Shown here in pieces: positions 6,986 through 11,942 of a stretch of DNA of 11,942 nucleotides. This stretch comes from Candidatus Bathyarchaeota archaeon (GTDB lineage Archaea; Thermoproteota; Bathyarchaeia; Bathyarchaeales; Bathyarchaeaceae). The number at the start of each line of letters is the position of its first letter. The stretch's first letter is position 1. Made by a program: the position numbers and the translations under genes. Below the pieces are notes generated by a model. It was not told the DNA's origin and did not search any database. It saw nothing but the letters and a program-made list of their open reading frames with translations. The stretch is taken from contig CP070636.1 of the NCBI GenBank assembly GCA_020356305.1, positions 754,044-765,985 on the forward strand, read 5' to 3'.

Positions 6986-7354
6986 ATGAGTGAAGAAATT
7001 TCGAGACTTCCACCCAAGGTTCAGCAGAGGCTGTTAACGTTTCAGCAACGTCAGCAGACCTTGCAGGCAGTCTTGACGCAAAAGCAGCAGCTTGAACTGG
7101 AGCTCACCGAGGTTGAGCAGGCCTTAACTGAGATGGGAAATCTCACCGCGAGTGCAGTCATCTACAAGTCTATCGGCTCCCTTCTAGTAAAGTCGAAGAA
7201 GTCGAAGGTAACCAAAGAGTTGAAGGAGCGAAAGGAACTTCTCAATATGCGGATCAGTGTGCTGGGCAAACAAGAAGAGCGACTGAGAAGCCAAGTGAAA
7301 GAGTTACAAACAAAACTTCAACGTGATCTCCGTCCGGTTTCTCCTCCGCCTTAA
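6986..7354 (+). CDS. pfdB: Prefoldin subunit beta
   Basis: Beta subunit of the archaeal prefoldin hexamer (alpha2-beta4), a jellyfish-shaped holdase that catches unfolded proteins with coiled-coil tentacles and passes them to the thermosome. 122 residues, usual size. Two long coiled-coil helices (about 10-48 and 70-112), rich in Gln, Leu, Glu and Lys, flank the central beta-hairpin segment NLTASAVIYKSIGSLLVKS (52-70), the prefoldin-beta hallmark. A proline-rich tail (RPVSPPP) ends it. The ATG follows a modest purine-rich site (AGGGGA). It begins a new transcription unit after the promoter-like gap but keeps the ancestral order behind pcc1; the alpha subunit is not in the window. Confidence 0.94.
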   Translation: MSEEISRLPPKVQQRLLTFQQRQQTLQAVLTQKQQLELELTEVEQALTEMGNLTASAVIYKSIGSLLVKSKKSKVTKELKERKELLNMRISVLGKQEERLRSQVKELQTKLQRDLRPVSPPP

Positions 7355-7364
7355 GGTGCACACG

Positions 7365-7670
7365 CATTTGGAAGAGATAGGGTTACCGGAACTCGACTCA
7401 GAACAGATGGAAAAAGTGTGCGAAGTCGCAGAAGCGGCGGCGAGAGGACACATACTTTCAAAGCTTCCCCGCAACAGAATTTCTGACCTCATCATAACCG
7501 TTGAAACCAGAGGCGAGCGGCCAGTTATTGTCAACGTGGACGTGGAAATAACCTTATCCCCTCTTTTGAGAAACTTTGCCGCAGGAAAACTCGCTGATGA
7601 AGCCACCAGAAAAGCCTTCACATCCATTGAAAGCCATCTGAGGGAGCTCGCATGCAAATCGGCAAGATAA
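7365..7670 (+). CDS. DUF3194 family protein
   Basis: Small soluble archaeal protein of unknown function, regularly found behind prefoldin beta. From the chosen start it has 101 residues: EEIGLPELDSEQMEKVCEVA, then AAARGHILSKLP, ISDLIITVETRGERPVIVNVDVEI (strand-rich middle, quoted in part as ISDLIITVE and VNVDVEI), and a C-terminal helix KLADEATRKAFTSIESHL. I chose TTG at 7365 because AAGGTG (7353-7358) lies six bases upstream and the conserved region begins right there. Longer options are GTG at 7356 or GTG at 7323, the latter overlapping pfdB by 32 bases without a ribosome binding site. The 3' end overlaps the next gene by 19 bases. Family assignment is fairly sure, the exact start is not. 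Confidence 0.83.
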   Translation, partial: HLEEIGLPELDSEQMEKVCEVAEAAARGHILSKLPRNRISDLIITVETRGERPVIVNVDVEITLSPLLRNFAAGKLADEATRKAFTSIESHLRELACKSAR

Positions 7671-8653
7671 CCTCGCTAATAGACAGGCTTGATGCAAGAT
7701 TGGTTGTTCTGCTGTGCCACCACAACGCTGACCCAGACGCGATGTGTGCGGCATTTGCCTTTTCTCAGCTACTGAGACGTTTGCGACCAAAATTGAACCT
7801 TGAGATCGCTGCGGCTCAGGGAGTAAGCCGGCTCTCTAAGATTTTGCTGGAATCGCTGCCTGTCAAGTTAACAGAGCAGCCCAGCATTGAAAAGGCGGAT
7901 GTACTCATTCTGTTAGACACCAACACCATCCAACAGCTGGACGAGTGGGGCGAACGTGTCAAGACGGCGAGTTCTCCCCTCGTTGTGATTGATCACCATT
8001 CAAGTCATCCGGAGACAGAGCGTCTCGCCACATTGAGCGTAACAGATGAAGGAGCTTCGTCTACTTGCGAGATTGTGTACCAGTTTTTCACTGAAGCAAA
8101 AGTCAAACCAACAGAAGTCGAAGCTAAGGCGTTGTTCCTTGGAATAGCGTTTGACACAAGACACTTCGTTTTGGCAGGTTCTTCAACTCTTAAGACTGTA
8201 GCTGAACTCATAGAGGCTGGAGTGAACGTCGAAGAAACTTTGCCTCTACTTTCCTTGCCGCTACATCCGTCAGAGCGTATAGCACGACTCAAGGCGGGCA
8301 AACGGATGAAACTCTCAAAGATAGATGGTTGGCTGGTTGCTCTGTCTCACGTCAGCGCCTATCAAGCCTCAGCTGCGAGAGCCTTGATTAGGCTAGGAGC
8401 CCATGTGGCGATTGTTGCAGGGCACAGGAAAGACATGATTCAGATCAGCCTGAGAGCGAGCCGTGAATTCTATGAAACGACGCAAGTGCACCTAGGTCGA
8501 GACATAGCAAAGCCTCTTGGTAATTATCTCCACGGCATGGGTGGTGGACACTCGTTTTCAGCTGGAGCTAACGGAGTGGGAGACGTAGACTCCAGCCTCA
8601 AGCGATGTGCCAGACTATTGAAAGAAGAGTTGAAGAAGAAAAAACGTGAGTAA
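7652..8653 (+). CDS. DHH/DHHA1 family phosphoesterase (NrnA/RecJ-like)
   Basis: Soluble 333-residue metal-dependent phosphoesterase with the complete DHH-DHHA1 layout. Metal-binding motifs are seen in order: HHNADPDAM (23-31), LLDTN (87-91), VIDHHSSH (112-119) and FDTRHF (167-172). The C-terminal DHHA1 domain holds the substrate-binding GMGGGHSFSAGA (295-306). Relatives include NrnA nano-RNases and pAp phosphatases, c-di-AMP/GMP phosphodiesterases and archaeal RecJ-like nucleases; the substrate cannot be read from sequence. The ATG at 7652 has AGGGAG five bases upstream and overlaps the DUF3194 gene by 19 bases, so the two are co-translated. The link with prefoldin and the exosome genes is old in archaea and hints at a role in RNA or nucleotide clean-up (inference). 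The Lys-rich tail (KKKKRE) is not conserved. Confidence 0.9.
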   Translation: MQIGKITSLIDRLDARLVVLLCHHNADPDAMCAAFAFSQLLRRLRPKLNLEIAAAQGVSRLSKILLESLPVKLTEQPSIEKADVLILLDTNTIQQLDEWGERVKTASSPLVVIDHHSSHPETERLATLSVTDEGASSTCEIVYQFFTEAKVKPTEVEAKALFLGIAFDTRHFVLAGSSTLKTVAELIEAGVNVEETLPLLSLPLHPSERIARLKAGKRMKLSKIDGWLVALSHVSAYQASAARALIRLGAHVAIVAGHRKDMIQISLRASREFYETTQVHLGRDIAKPLGNYLHGMGGGHSFSAGANGVGDVDSSLKRCARLLKEELKKKKRE

Positions 8654-8683
8654 CTAACCCTTTTGCACACGCAATAAGAGGGC

Positions 8684-8863
8684 TTACAGGAGCAGCGCCA
8701 GCAGTTCCAACGTTGGCTCGGTGCCACATGCTATTCTCACCAGTTCGCCGTGGCCTACAGTGATTACATCTCTATAGGTCAAATATGTGAGAGACAAGAC
8801 AAAAACTCTGATTATTATCGCAATCCTAGCAATTTCTTTGACTGCACATCCTACAAAAACCCA
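8684..8863 (-). pseudogene. Possible gene fragment (open frame without a start codon)
   Basis: 59 sense codons, no ATG and no good alternative start, with a TAG just upstream. The last part reads YRDVITVGHGELVRIACG followed by TEPTLELLALLL, which looks more like real protein than random sequence. Two remote likenesses come to mind: the N-terminus of archaeal AIR-synthase-related proteins (RDV..., then ...ACDS), and the C-terminal domain of formyltransferases (VACG...LELLEL). Neither is convincing, and a chance open frame remains possible. Confidence 0.2.
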
Positions 8864-8867
8864 CTAA
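8787..8867 (+). other. 26-codon reading frame resembling an isolated signal peptide
   Basis: Starts with GTG and reads MRDKTKTLIIIAILAISL then TAHPTKTH and stop: a basic N-terminus, a hydrophobic core of about 11 residues and a polar end with a possible cleavage site after LTA. No clear ribosome binding site. It could be the front end of a lost secreted-protein gene, a tiny membrane peptide, or chance. Confidence 0.2.
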
Positions 8868-8922
8868 TCCCGCCTATGCCCAACTGGCACAAAATCGGGA
8901 ACACGGCTCCACTTATTCCAAA

Positions 8923-9102
8923 TCATTTTTCCAACTCAATTCCACACTCTGGACAAGCAGGTTTCTTTATGATCAAGCCAACTTTTGGGCAACATTCCTT
9001 GCAAAATATGTTTTTGCATCTGGGGCACTGCCAGGCTGTTGGCTTCATAAACCTCCCGATTTCTCTTCCACAAACAGAGCAGAATCCTCTGACCATGCAC
9101 AT
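8923..9102 (-). CDS. Small eight-cysteine zinc-finger protein (FYVE/RING-like cross-brace pattern)
   Basis: 59 residues from the ATG at 9100-9102. Four CxxC pairs dominate: CSVC (8-11), CPRC (26-29), CKECC (34-38) and CPEC (50-53), spaced C-x2-C-x14-C-x2-C-x4-C-x2-C-x12-C-x2-C. This fits two zinc ions bound in cross-brace fashion; CPRCKNIFCKECC closely resembles the core of FYVE-type fingers (CRxCGxxFCxxCC), while classical RINGs have a His and shorter spacing in the middle. Two separate zinc ribbons are the alternative. The start is uncertain: GTG 9105, ATG 9102 or ATG 9096, the last with GTGAT four bases upstream. It is monocistronic, facing the DHH gene. No function can be assigned; protein or nucleic-acid binding is likely for such fingers (inference). 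The long plus-strand frame across it is an antisense shadow. Confidence 0.72.
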   Translation of the reverse strand: MCMVRGFCSVCGREIGRFMKPTAWQCPRCKNIFCKECCPKVGLIIKKPACPECGIELEK

Positions 9103-9105
9103 CAC

Positions 9106-9384
9106 TACTGAAGTGATATCTGATGAATCTTAAGAATTACGCTTTCAGCTCAAAAGATTTCCATGAACCTTTGATGAATCTTGGACCCTTTCATACGAAA
9201 ACCAATCGACTAGCTACCCATAGACCTGTTAATCTCCACCGTGAATTTGATCATTGTTAGCCAGAAACTTTTTCATTTTAGCGAGCTGGCTGTGCTCTGC
9301 ACGTGGGTGTGGAACGTACTCTTCCTTGAGTAGCTACTCTTTTATGGAAGGCTTCAGCGTCACTATGATAAGCGGGATTAGACA
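9106..9384. promoter_or_regulatory. Divergent gap upstream of the zinc-finger gene and the ECF operon
   Basis: 279 bases without a convincing gene. For the ECF operon, CTTTTATG at 9339-9346 is a TATA-like element about 40 bases before the TTG start, giving a leader of roughly 15 bases with little room for a ribosome binding site. For the minus-strand zinc-finger gene, TTCTTAAG near 9129-9136 is a weak candidate. A minus-strand frame of 34 sense codons (9229-9333) looks protein-like. I see no riboswitch or tRNA fold. Confidence 0.4.
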
Positions 9385-10233
9385 TTGCCGGTCATCGAAG
9401 CCAAGGGGCTAACCTATACCTATCCAGCTGGGACAAAACGAGCAATCGAAAACGTTTCCATAACGATCGAGAAGGGAGAGTTCGTCATTCTCACGGGTCC
9501 AAGTGGCTGCGGAAAAACGACCCTCTGCCGATGCCTGAACGGGCTAGTTCCCCACTTTTACAGTGGAAAACTTGAAGGTGACATTCTGGTTGCAGGCCTC
9601 AATGTGAGCAAACTCTCAGTTCAAGAACTCGCTCGACATGTAGGCCTTGTCTTTCAGAATCCGGAAAACCAACTTTTCGCCTTGTTTGTGGAAAAAGACG
9701 TAGCTTTCGGACTTGAAAACCTAGGAGTGCCAAGGCATGAAATCAGAGAACGCGTCGACTGGGCTCTTCAGATGACCGGTATCGAAGATCTTCGGGAGAG
9801 GGCGCCACACGAACTCTCGGGCGGACAACAACAACGGGTTGCAATTGCCTGCGTGCTTGCCATGCAGCCGGACGTGATGGTGCTCGACGAACCCACATCG
9901 TTCCTCGATCCGTTAGGCGCCCAAAAAATCTTTGAAGTTATTAGCGAGGTGAACAAGAAACTGGGAATCACAGTTGTCCTGGTTGAACACCGGTTAGACC
10001 TAGCTTCAAGATACTCTAATCACGTCGTCGTCATGCATGAAGGGCGGGTGGTTTTGGACGGCGAGCCGAGGGAGGTCTTCCAGTCAAGGAAAGCCCGTCT
10101 GATCGGTGTCGGCATCCCACAGGCAACTAGACTCAACCACCTTCTTGCGGAGAGCGGACTACGCCTTGGTAGAGTCCCAGTCACCTCGGAGGAGGCGTCT
10201 CAACTTATCAAAGAGGCTTTGAGACGTGATTGA
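9385..10233 (+). CDS. ECF transporter ATPase (EcfA1/CbiO type)
   Basis: First ATP-hydrolysing subunit of an energy-coupling-factor importer for a vitamin or metal ion; acts on the inner face of the membrane bound to EcfT. 282 residues with all ABC motifs: Walker A GPSGCGKTT (38-46), Q-loop FQNPENQLF (90-98), signature LSGGQQQ (144-150), Walker B VMVLDEP (164-170), D-loop near SFLD, switch His202 in VEHRLDL. The FQNPENQLF form of the Q-loop is characteristic of ECF-type rather than other ABC ATPases. The C-terminal extension (about 230-282) is also usual. Start is TTG at 9385: an in-frame TAG lies two codons upstream and the conserved region begins at once, so no better start exists. It overlaps the next ATPase gene by eight bases. 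Confidence 0.93.
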   Translation: MPVIEAKGLTYTYPAGTKRAIENVSITIEKGEFVILTGPSGCGKTTLCRCLNGLVPHFYSGKLEGDILVAGLNVSKLSVQELARHVGLVFQNPENQLFALFVEKDVAFGLENLGVPRHEIRERVDWALQMTGIEDLRERAPHELSGGQQQRVAIACVLAMQPDVMVLDEPTSFLDPLGAQKIFEVISEVNKKLGITVVLVEHRLDLASRYSNHVVVMHEGRVVLDGEPREVFQSRKARLIGVGIPQATRLNHLLAESGLRLGRVPVTSEEASQLIKEALRRD

Positions 10234-11047
10234 GGTCAAGGACGTTTTCTTCACATACCCGAACAGCGTTGAAGCCCTCAGAGGAGTCTCTCTCTCCATA
10301 CCGGACGGTGAGTTCATCGCCATAATGGGTCAAAATGGTGCTGGCAAAACAACGCTGGTAAAACACTTCAACGGGTTATTGAAGCCTACGCGGGGTGAGA
10401 TTTTAGTTGATGGGGTCAACACCCAAAAGGTGAGTGTGGCTACCCTTGCTCGAAACGTTGGATTCGTGTTCCAAAACCCTGATCATCAACTCTTCTGTGA
10501 AACTGTTGAGGATGAGGTGGCTTTCGCTCTTCGAAACTTTGATTTTAAGGAAAAAGTGATTAAAAAGCGCGTGGCTTGGGCCCTCAATCTCTTAGATCTA
10601 GAAGAATATCGGAAGACCTCGCCTTTCATGCTCAGCGGCGGGGAGAGAAAACGGGTTGCGTTGGCGTCTGTTCTCGCTTGGGACCCAAAGGTAGTCATAC
10701 TTGACGAACCAACGATCGGTCAAGACCACAAGCAGAAAGAAAGATTGCGCCAATTCATTGTCCAGTTGACTGCTCAGCGAAAAACCGTTATCATCGTGAC
10801 TCACGACGTTGAATTTGTGGCAGAATGTGCACCTCATGTCGTATTGATGGCTAATGGAAAGATTGTGGCCGAAGGAGGTGCAAAACAGATACTCACCAAC
10901 CTCGATCTTGTGACACAGGCGTCCATTACTCCTCCTCAGATCACACAGATTTTCTTGGGACTGACGGATCTGGGGTTGCCCTCTGACTTGATAGACATCC
11001 ACGCAGCAAAGGAAGCTCTGCTTGATTTCTTGGAGGCTAATTCATGA
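10226..11047 (+). CDS. ECF transporter ATPase (EcfA2/CbiO type)
   Basis: Second, paralogous ATPase that pairs with the preceding one in the ECF module. 273 residues: Walker A GQNGAGKTT (35-43), Q-loop FQNPDHQLF (82-90), signature LSGGERKRVA (136-145), Walker B VVILDEP (156-162), switch His193 in VTHDVEF. Two non-identical ATPases suggest a heterodimeric motor, as in group II ECF transporters that serve several S components; a dedicated system usually has one ATPase. GTG at 10226 begins the conserved MIEVKDV and overlaps the upstream gene; a purine-rich sequence precedes it. The last codons overlap ecfT by ATGA. Confidence 0.93.
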   Translation: MIEVKDVFFTYPNSVEALRGVSLSIPDGEFIAIMGQNGAGKTTLVKHFNGLLKPTRGEILVDGVNTQKVSVATLARNVGFVFQNPDHQLFCETVEDEVAFALRNFDFKEKVIKKRVAWALNLLDLEEYRKTSPFMLSGGERKRVALASVLAWDPKVVILDEPTIGQDHKQKERLRQFIVQLTAQRKTVIIVTHDVEFVAECAPHVVLMANGKIVAEGGAKQILTNLDLVTQASITPPQITQIFLGLTDLGLPSDLIDIHAAKEALLDFLEANS

Positions 11048-11865
11048 GTGTCTTTGATGGATTGAGATTCAGAAAGGTTTCATCGCCTATTCATCGATTA
11101 GATCCAAGAGCCAAGTTCTTCTACGTAATTGTGATGTTTGTCGTCGCTGTCGTGTTCAGCGAGTTGTTGCCTCTCATTGTGTTATTCTTGATTCAGATGC
11201 CCTTCGTGTTTGTAGCTGGCGTTCAGCGGGAGTGGATTCGATCTCTGAGGGGAGCTCTATTCCTAGCAGTTATGATCTTTACATTTAACTTCATTTTCGG
11301 ATATCTCTCTCCCGGAGGAATAACAGGAATCCAACCCCCTGTTGACAGTCTTTCAGAGTATCTTATGCTTTTGGAACGATCCCTGGCTATGGCTCTTCGT
11401 TTCATAGTGTTGGTGGAGTCTTTCTCCGTGTTTTTCCTAACAACTTCGCCGGATCATTTAGGATTGGCATTAGAGCAGAGTCACGTACCATACGAGTTTT
11501 GCTTCGCCTTCACGACTGCCGTTCGCTTTGTTCCAGTTTTGGCTGAGGAAGCGCAAACGATCATGGATGCTCAGAAAGCCAGGGGATTGGAACTGGAGCG
11601 TGGAAACTTCATCAAAAGAATTAGAAACTACATTCCAATTCTCATACCACTCATTGTGAGTGCCATCCGCCGCAGCCTGGAACTTGCCGAGGCTATGGAA
11701 TCCCGAGCTTGGGGCGCCACCGAGAAGCGAACTAATCTATATGTTCTGCGGCTGAAAAAACCCGACTACGTCTTGGCTTTGATTTCCGTCCTCGCGCTTG
11801 CTCTCGCAATTTACGTTCGCTTTTTTGTGCAGATTCCGTCGATAGGTGTGACCTTTCGCGTATAA
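11044..11865 (+). CDS. ecfT: ECF transporter transmembrane coupling protein EcfT (CbiQ-like)
   Basis: Membrane scaffold that links the two ATPases to the substrate-binding S component. 273 residues with hydrophobic segments at about 25-58 (probably two passes), 70-88, 115-133 and 242-262, and a long cytoplasmic helical region between 135 and 230 with a further hydrophobic stretch near 197-208. The two coupling motifs that contact the ATPases are present: ARG (179-181, in AQKARGLELE) and SRA (220-222, in AMESRAWGA). PIHRLDPRAKF at the start is typical of CbiQ/EcfT. ATG overlaps the ecfA2 stop. No S component follows in the window, so the transported compound is unknown; a gene beyond the right edge may supply it. 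Confidence 0.93.
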   Translation: MSVFDGLRFRKVSSPIHRLDPRAKFFYVIVMFVVAVVFSELLPLIVLFLIQMPFVFVAGVQREWIRSLRGALFLAVMIFTFNFIFGYLSPGGITGIQPPVDSLSEYLMLLERSLAMALRFIVLVESFSVFFLTTSPDHLGLALEQSHVPYEFCFAFTTAVRFVPVLAEEAQTIMDAQKARGLELERGNFIKRIRNYIPILIPLIVSAIRRSLELAEAMESRAWGATEKRTNLYVLRLKKPDYVLALISVLALALAIYVRFFVQIPSIGVTFRV

Positions 11866-11890
11866 CAATCCTACGTACGTTGTTTACTAC

Positions 11891-11928
11891 TTTTAATTTG
11901 TATTTTTGGAGCCATTTTTTAACTTTTT
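11891..11928 (+). terminator. T-rich intrinsic terminator after the ECF operon
   Basis: Three T-runs (11903-11907, 11915-11920, 11924-11928) lie within 40 bases starting 26 bases after the ecfT stop. Archaeal RNA polymerase ends transcription at such oligo-T stretches without needing a hairpin. Confidence 0.6.
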
Positions 11929-11935
11929 AGTGGAC

Positions 11936-11942
11936 GTGGAGG
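11936..11942 (+). promoter_or_regulatory. Possible ribosome binding site of a gene beyond the right edge
   Basis: GTGGAGG at the very end resembles the archaeal consensus and suggests a plus-strand start codon a few bases outside the window. The gene itself cannot be seen. Confidence 0.35.

Larger units (their letters stand above)
8654..8922. other. Mostly non-coding gap with possible gene debris
   Basis: 269 bases between the DHH gene and the zinc-finger gene, which face each other. No tRNA-like or other RNA fold is evident. On the minus strand a frame without ATG is open from 8863 down to a stop at 8684-8686 and reads ...YRDVITVGHGELVRIACG near its end. On the plus strand a 26-codon reading frame (GTG at 8787, stop 8865-8867) looks like a bare signal peptide. 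A T-run for minus-strand termination (GGGTTTTTG, 8855-8863) lies below the zinc-finger gene. Confidence 0.4.

Noticed and set aside
8923..9102. The zinc protein as a relocated RpoP
   Set aside because: RpoP has two CxxC pairs in about 45-50 residues with an RCPYCG-type second knuckle; this protein has four pairs and different spacing.
8750..9133. 127-codon plus-strand open frame (with PHSGQAG and HLGHCQ-type words)
   Set aside because: It lies opposite the CxxC-rich zinc-finger gene; words such as HSGQ and LGHC are typical antisense readings of CPxC motifs. It has no ribosome binding site or family likeness.
8654..9384. A tRNA, SRP RNA or CRISPR array in the sparse region
   Set aside because: I saw no T-loop motif, no regular repeats and no SRP domain-IV-like stem on either strand.
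10598..11002. 134-codon minus-strand open frame
   Set aside because: It is antisense to the second ECF ATPase, which has every ABC motif; no family likeness.
11871..11880. Palindrome ACGTACGT after ecfT as an operator or terminator stem
   Set aside because: Eight bases is too short to form a useful hairpin, and such palindromes are expected by chance; the T-runs alone explain termination.

Overview
This window comes from an archaeon. It carries archaeal information-processing genes in an order known only from archaea: 20S proteasome alpha, SBDS, exosome Rrp4/Rrp41/Rrp42, ribosomal protein eL43 (L37Ae), a Brix protein, KEOPS Pcc1, prefoldin beta, DUF3194 and a DHH phosphoesterase. Archaeal TATA-like boxes and GGAGGTG-type ribosome binding sites agree with this. 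Moderate GC and the protein style suggest a TACK-lineage archaeon, perhaps Bathyarchaeia; that placement is inference.

Layout. Positions 1-1571 (minus strand) hold the N-terminal part of an SMC/condensin ATPase whose gene runs off the left edge. Behind it in the same direction lies a DUF2096-like gene (1691-2212). A divergent promoter region (2213-2346) separates these from a plus-strand superoperon, 2347-6856: psmA, sdo1, rrp4, rrp41, rrp42, rpl43e, a short Brix protein and pcc1. All but one of its junctions overlap by 1-20 bases; the exception is a 14-base gap. A 129-base promoter-like gap with a 12-base direct repeat and a CG-alternating tract precedes a second plus-strand unit, 6986-8653: pfdB, a DUF3194 gene and a DHH/DHHA1 phosphoesterase. 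The stretch 8654-9384 is mostly non-coding. It holds one small minus-strand gene for an eight-cysteine, FYVE/RING-like zinc finger, plus possible gene debris. Positions 9385-11865 encode the energising module of an ECF vitamin/metal transporter (two ATPases and EcfT). A T-rich terminator follows, and what may be the ribosome binding site of the next gene sits at the right edge.

How they work together. The superoperon joins RNA decay (exosome), protein decay (proteasome), ribosome maturation (SBDS, Brix, eL43), tRNA t6A modification (Pcc1 in KEOPS) and folding of new proteins (prefoldin). The ECF genes are a separate transport unit whose substrate cannot be read here, because no S component lies in the window.

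Most of this is ordinary archaeal core genome. The points worth a second look are: the RNA polymerase subunit P gene missing from its usual slot, a Brix protein of about half normal length, the orphan cross-brace zinc-finger gene, the repeat-containing pcc1/pfdB gap, and protein-like fragments between the DHH gene and the transporter.
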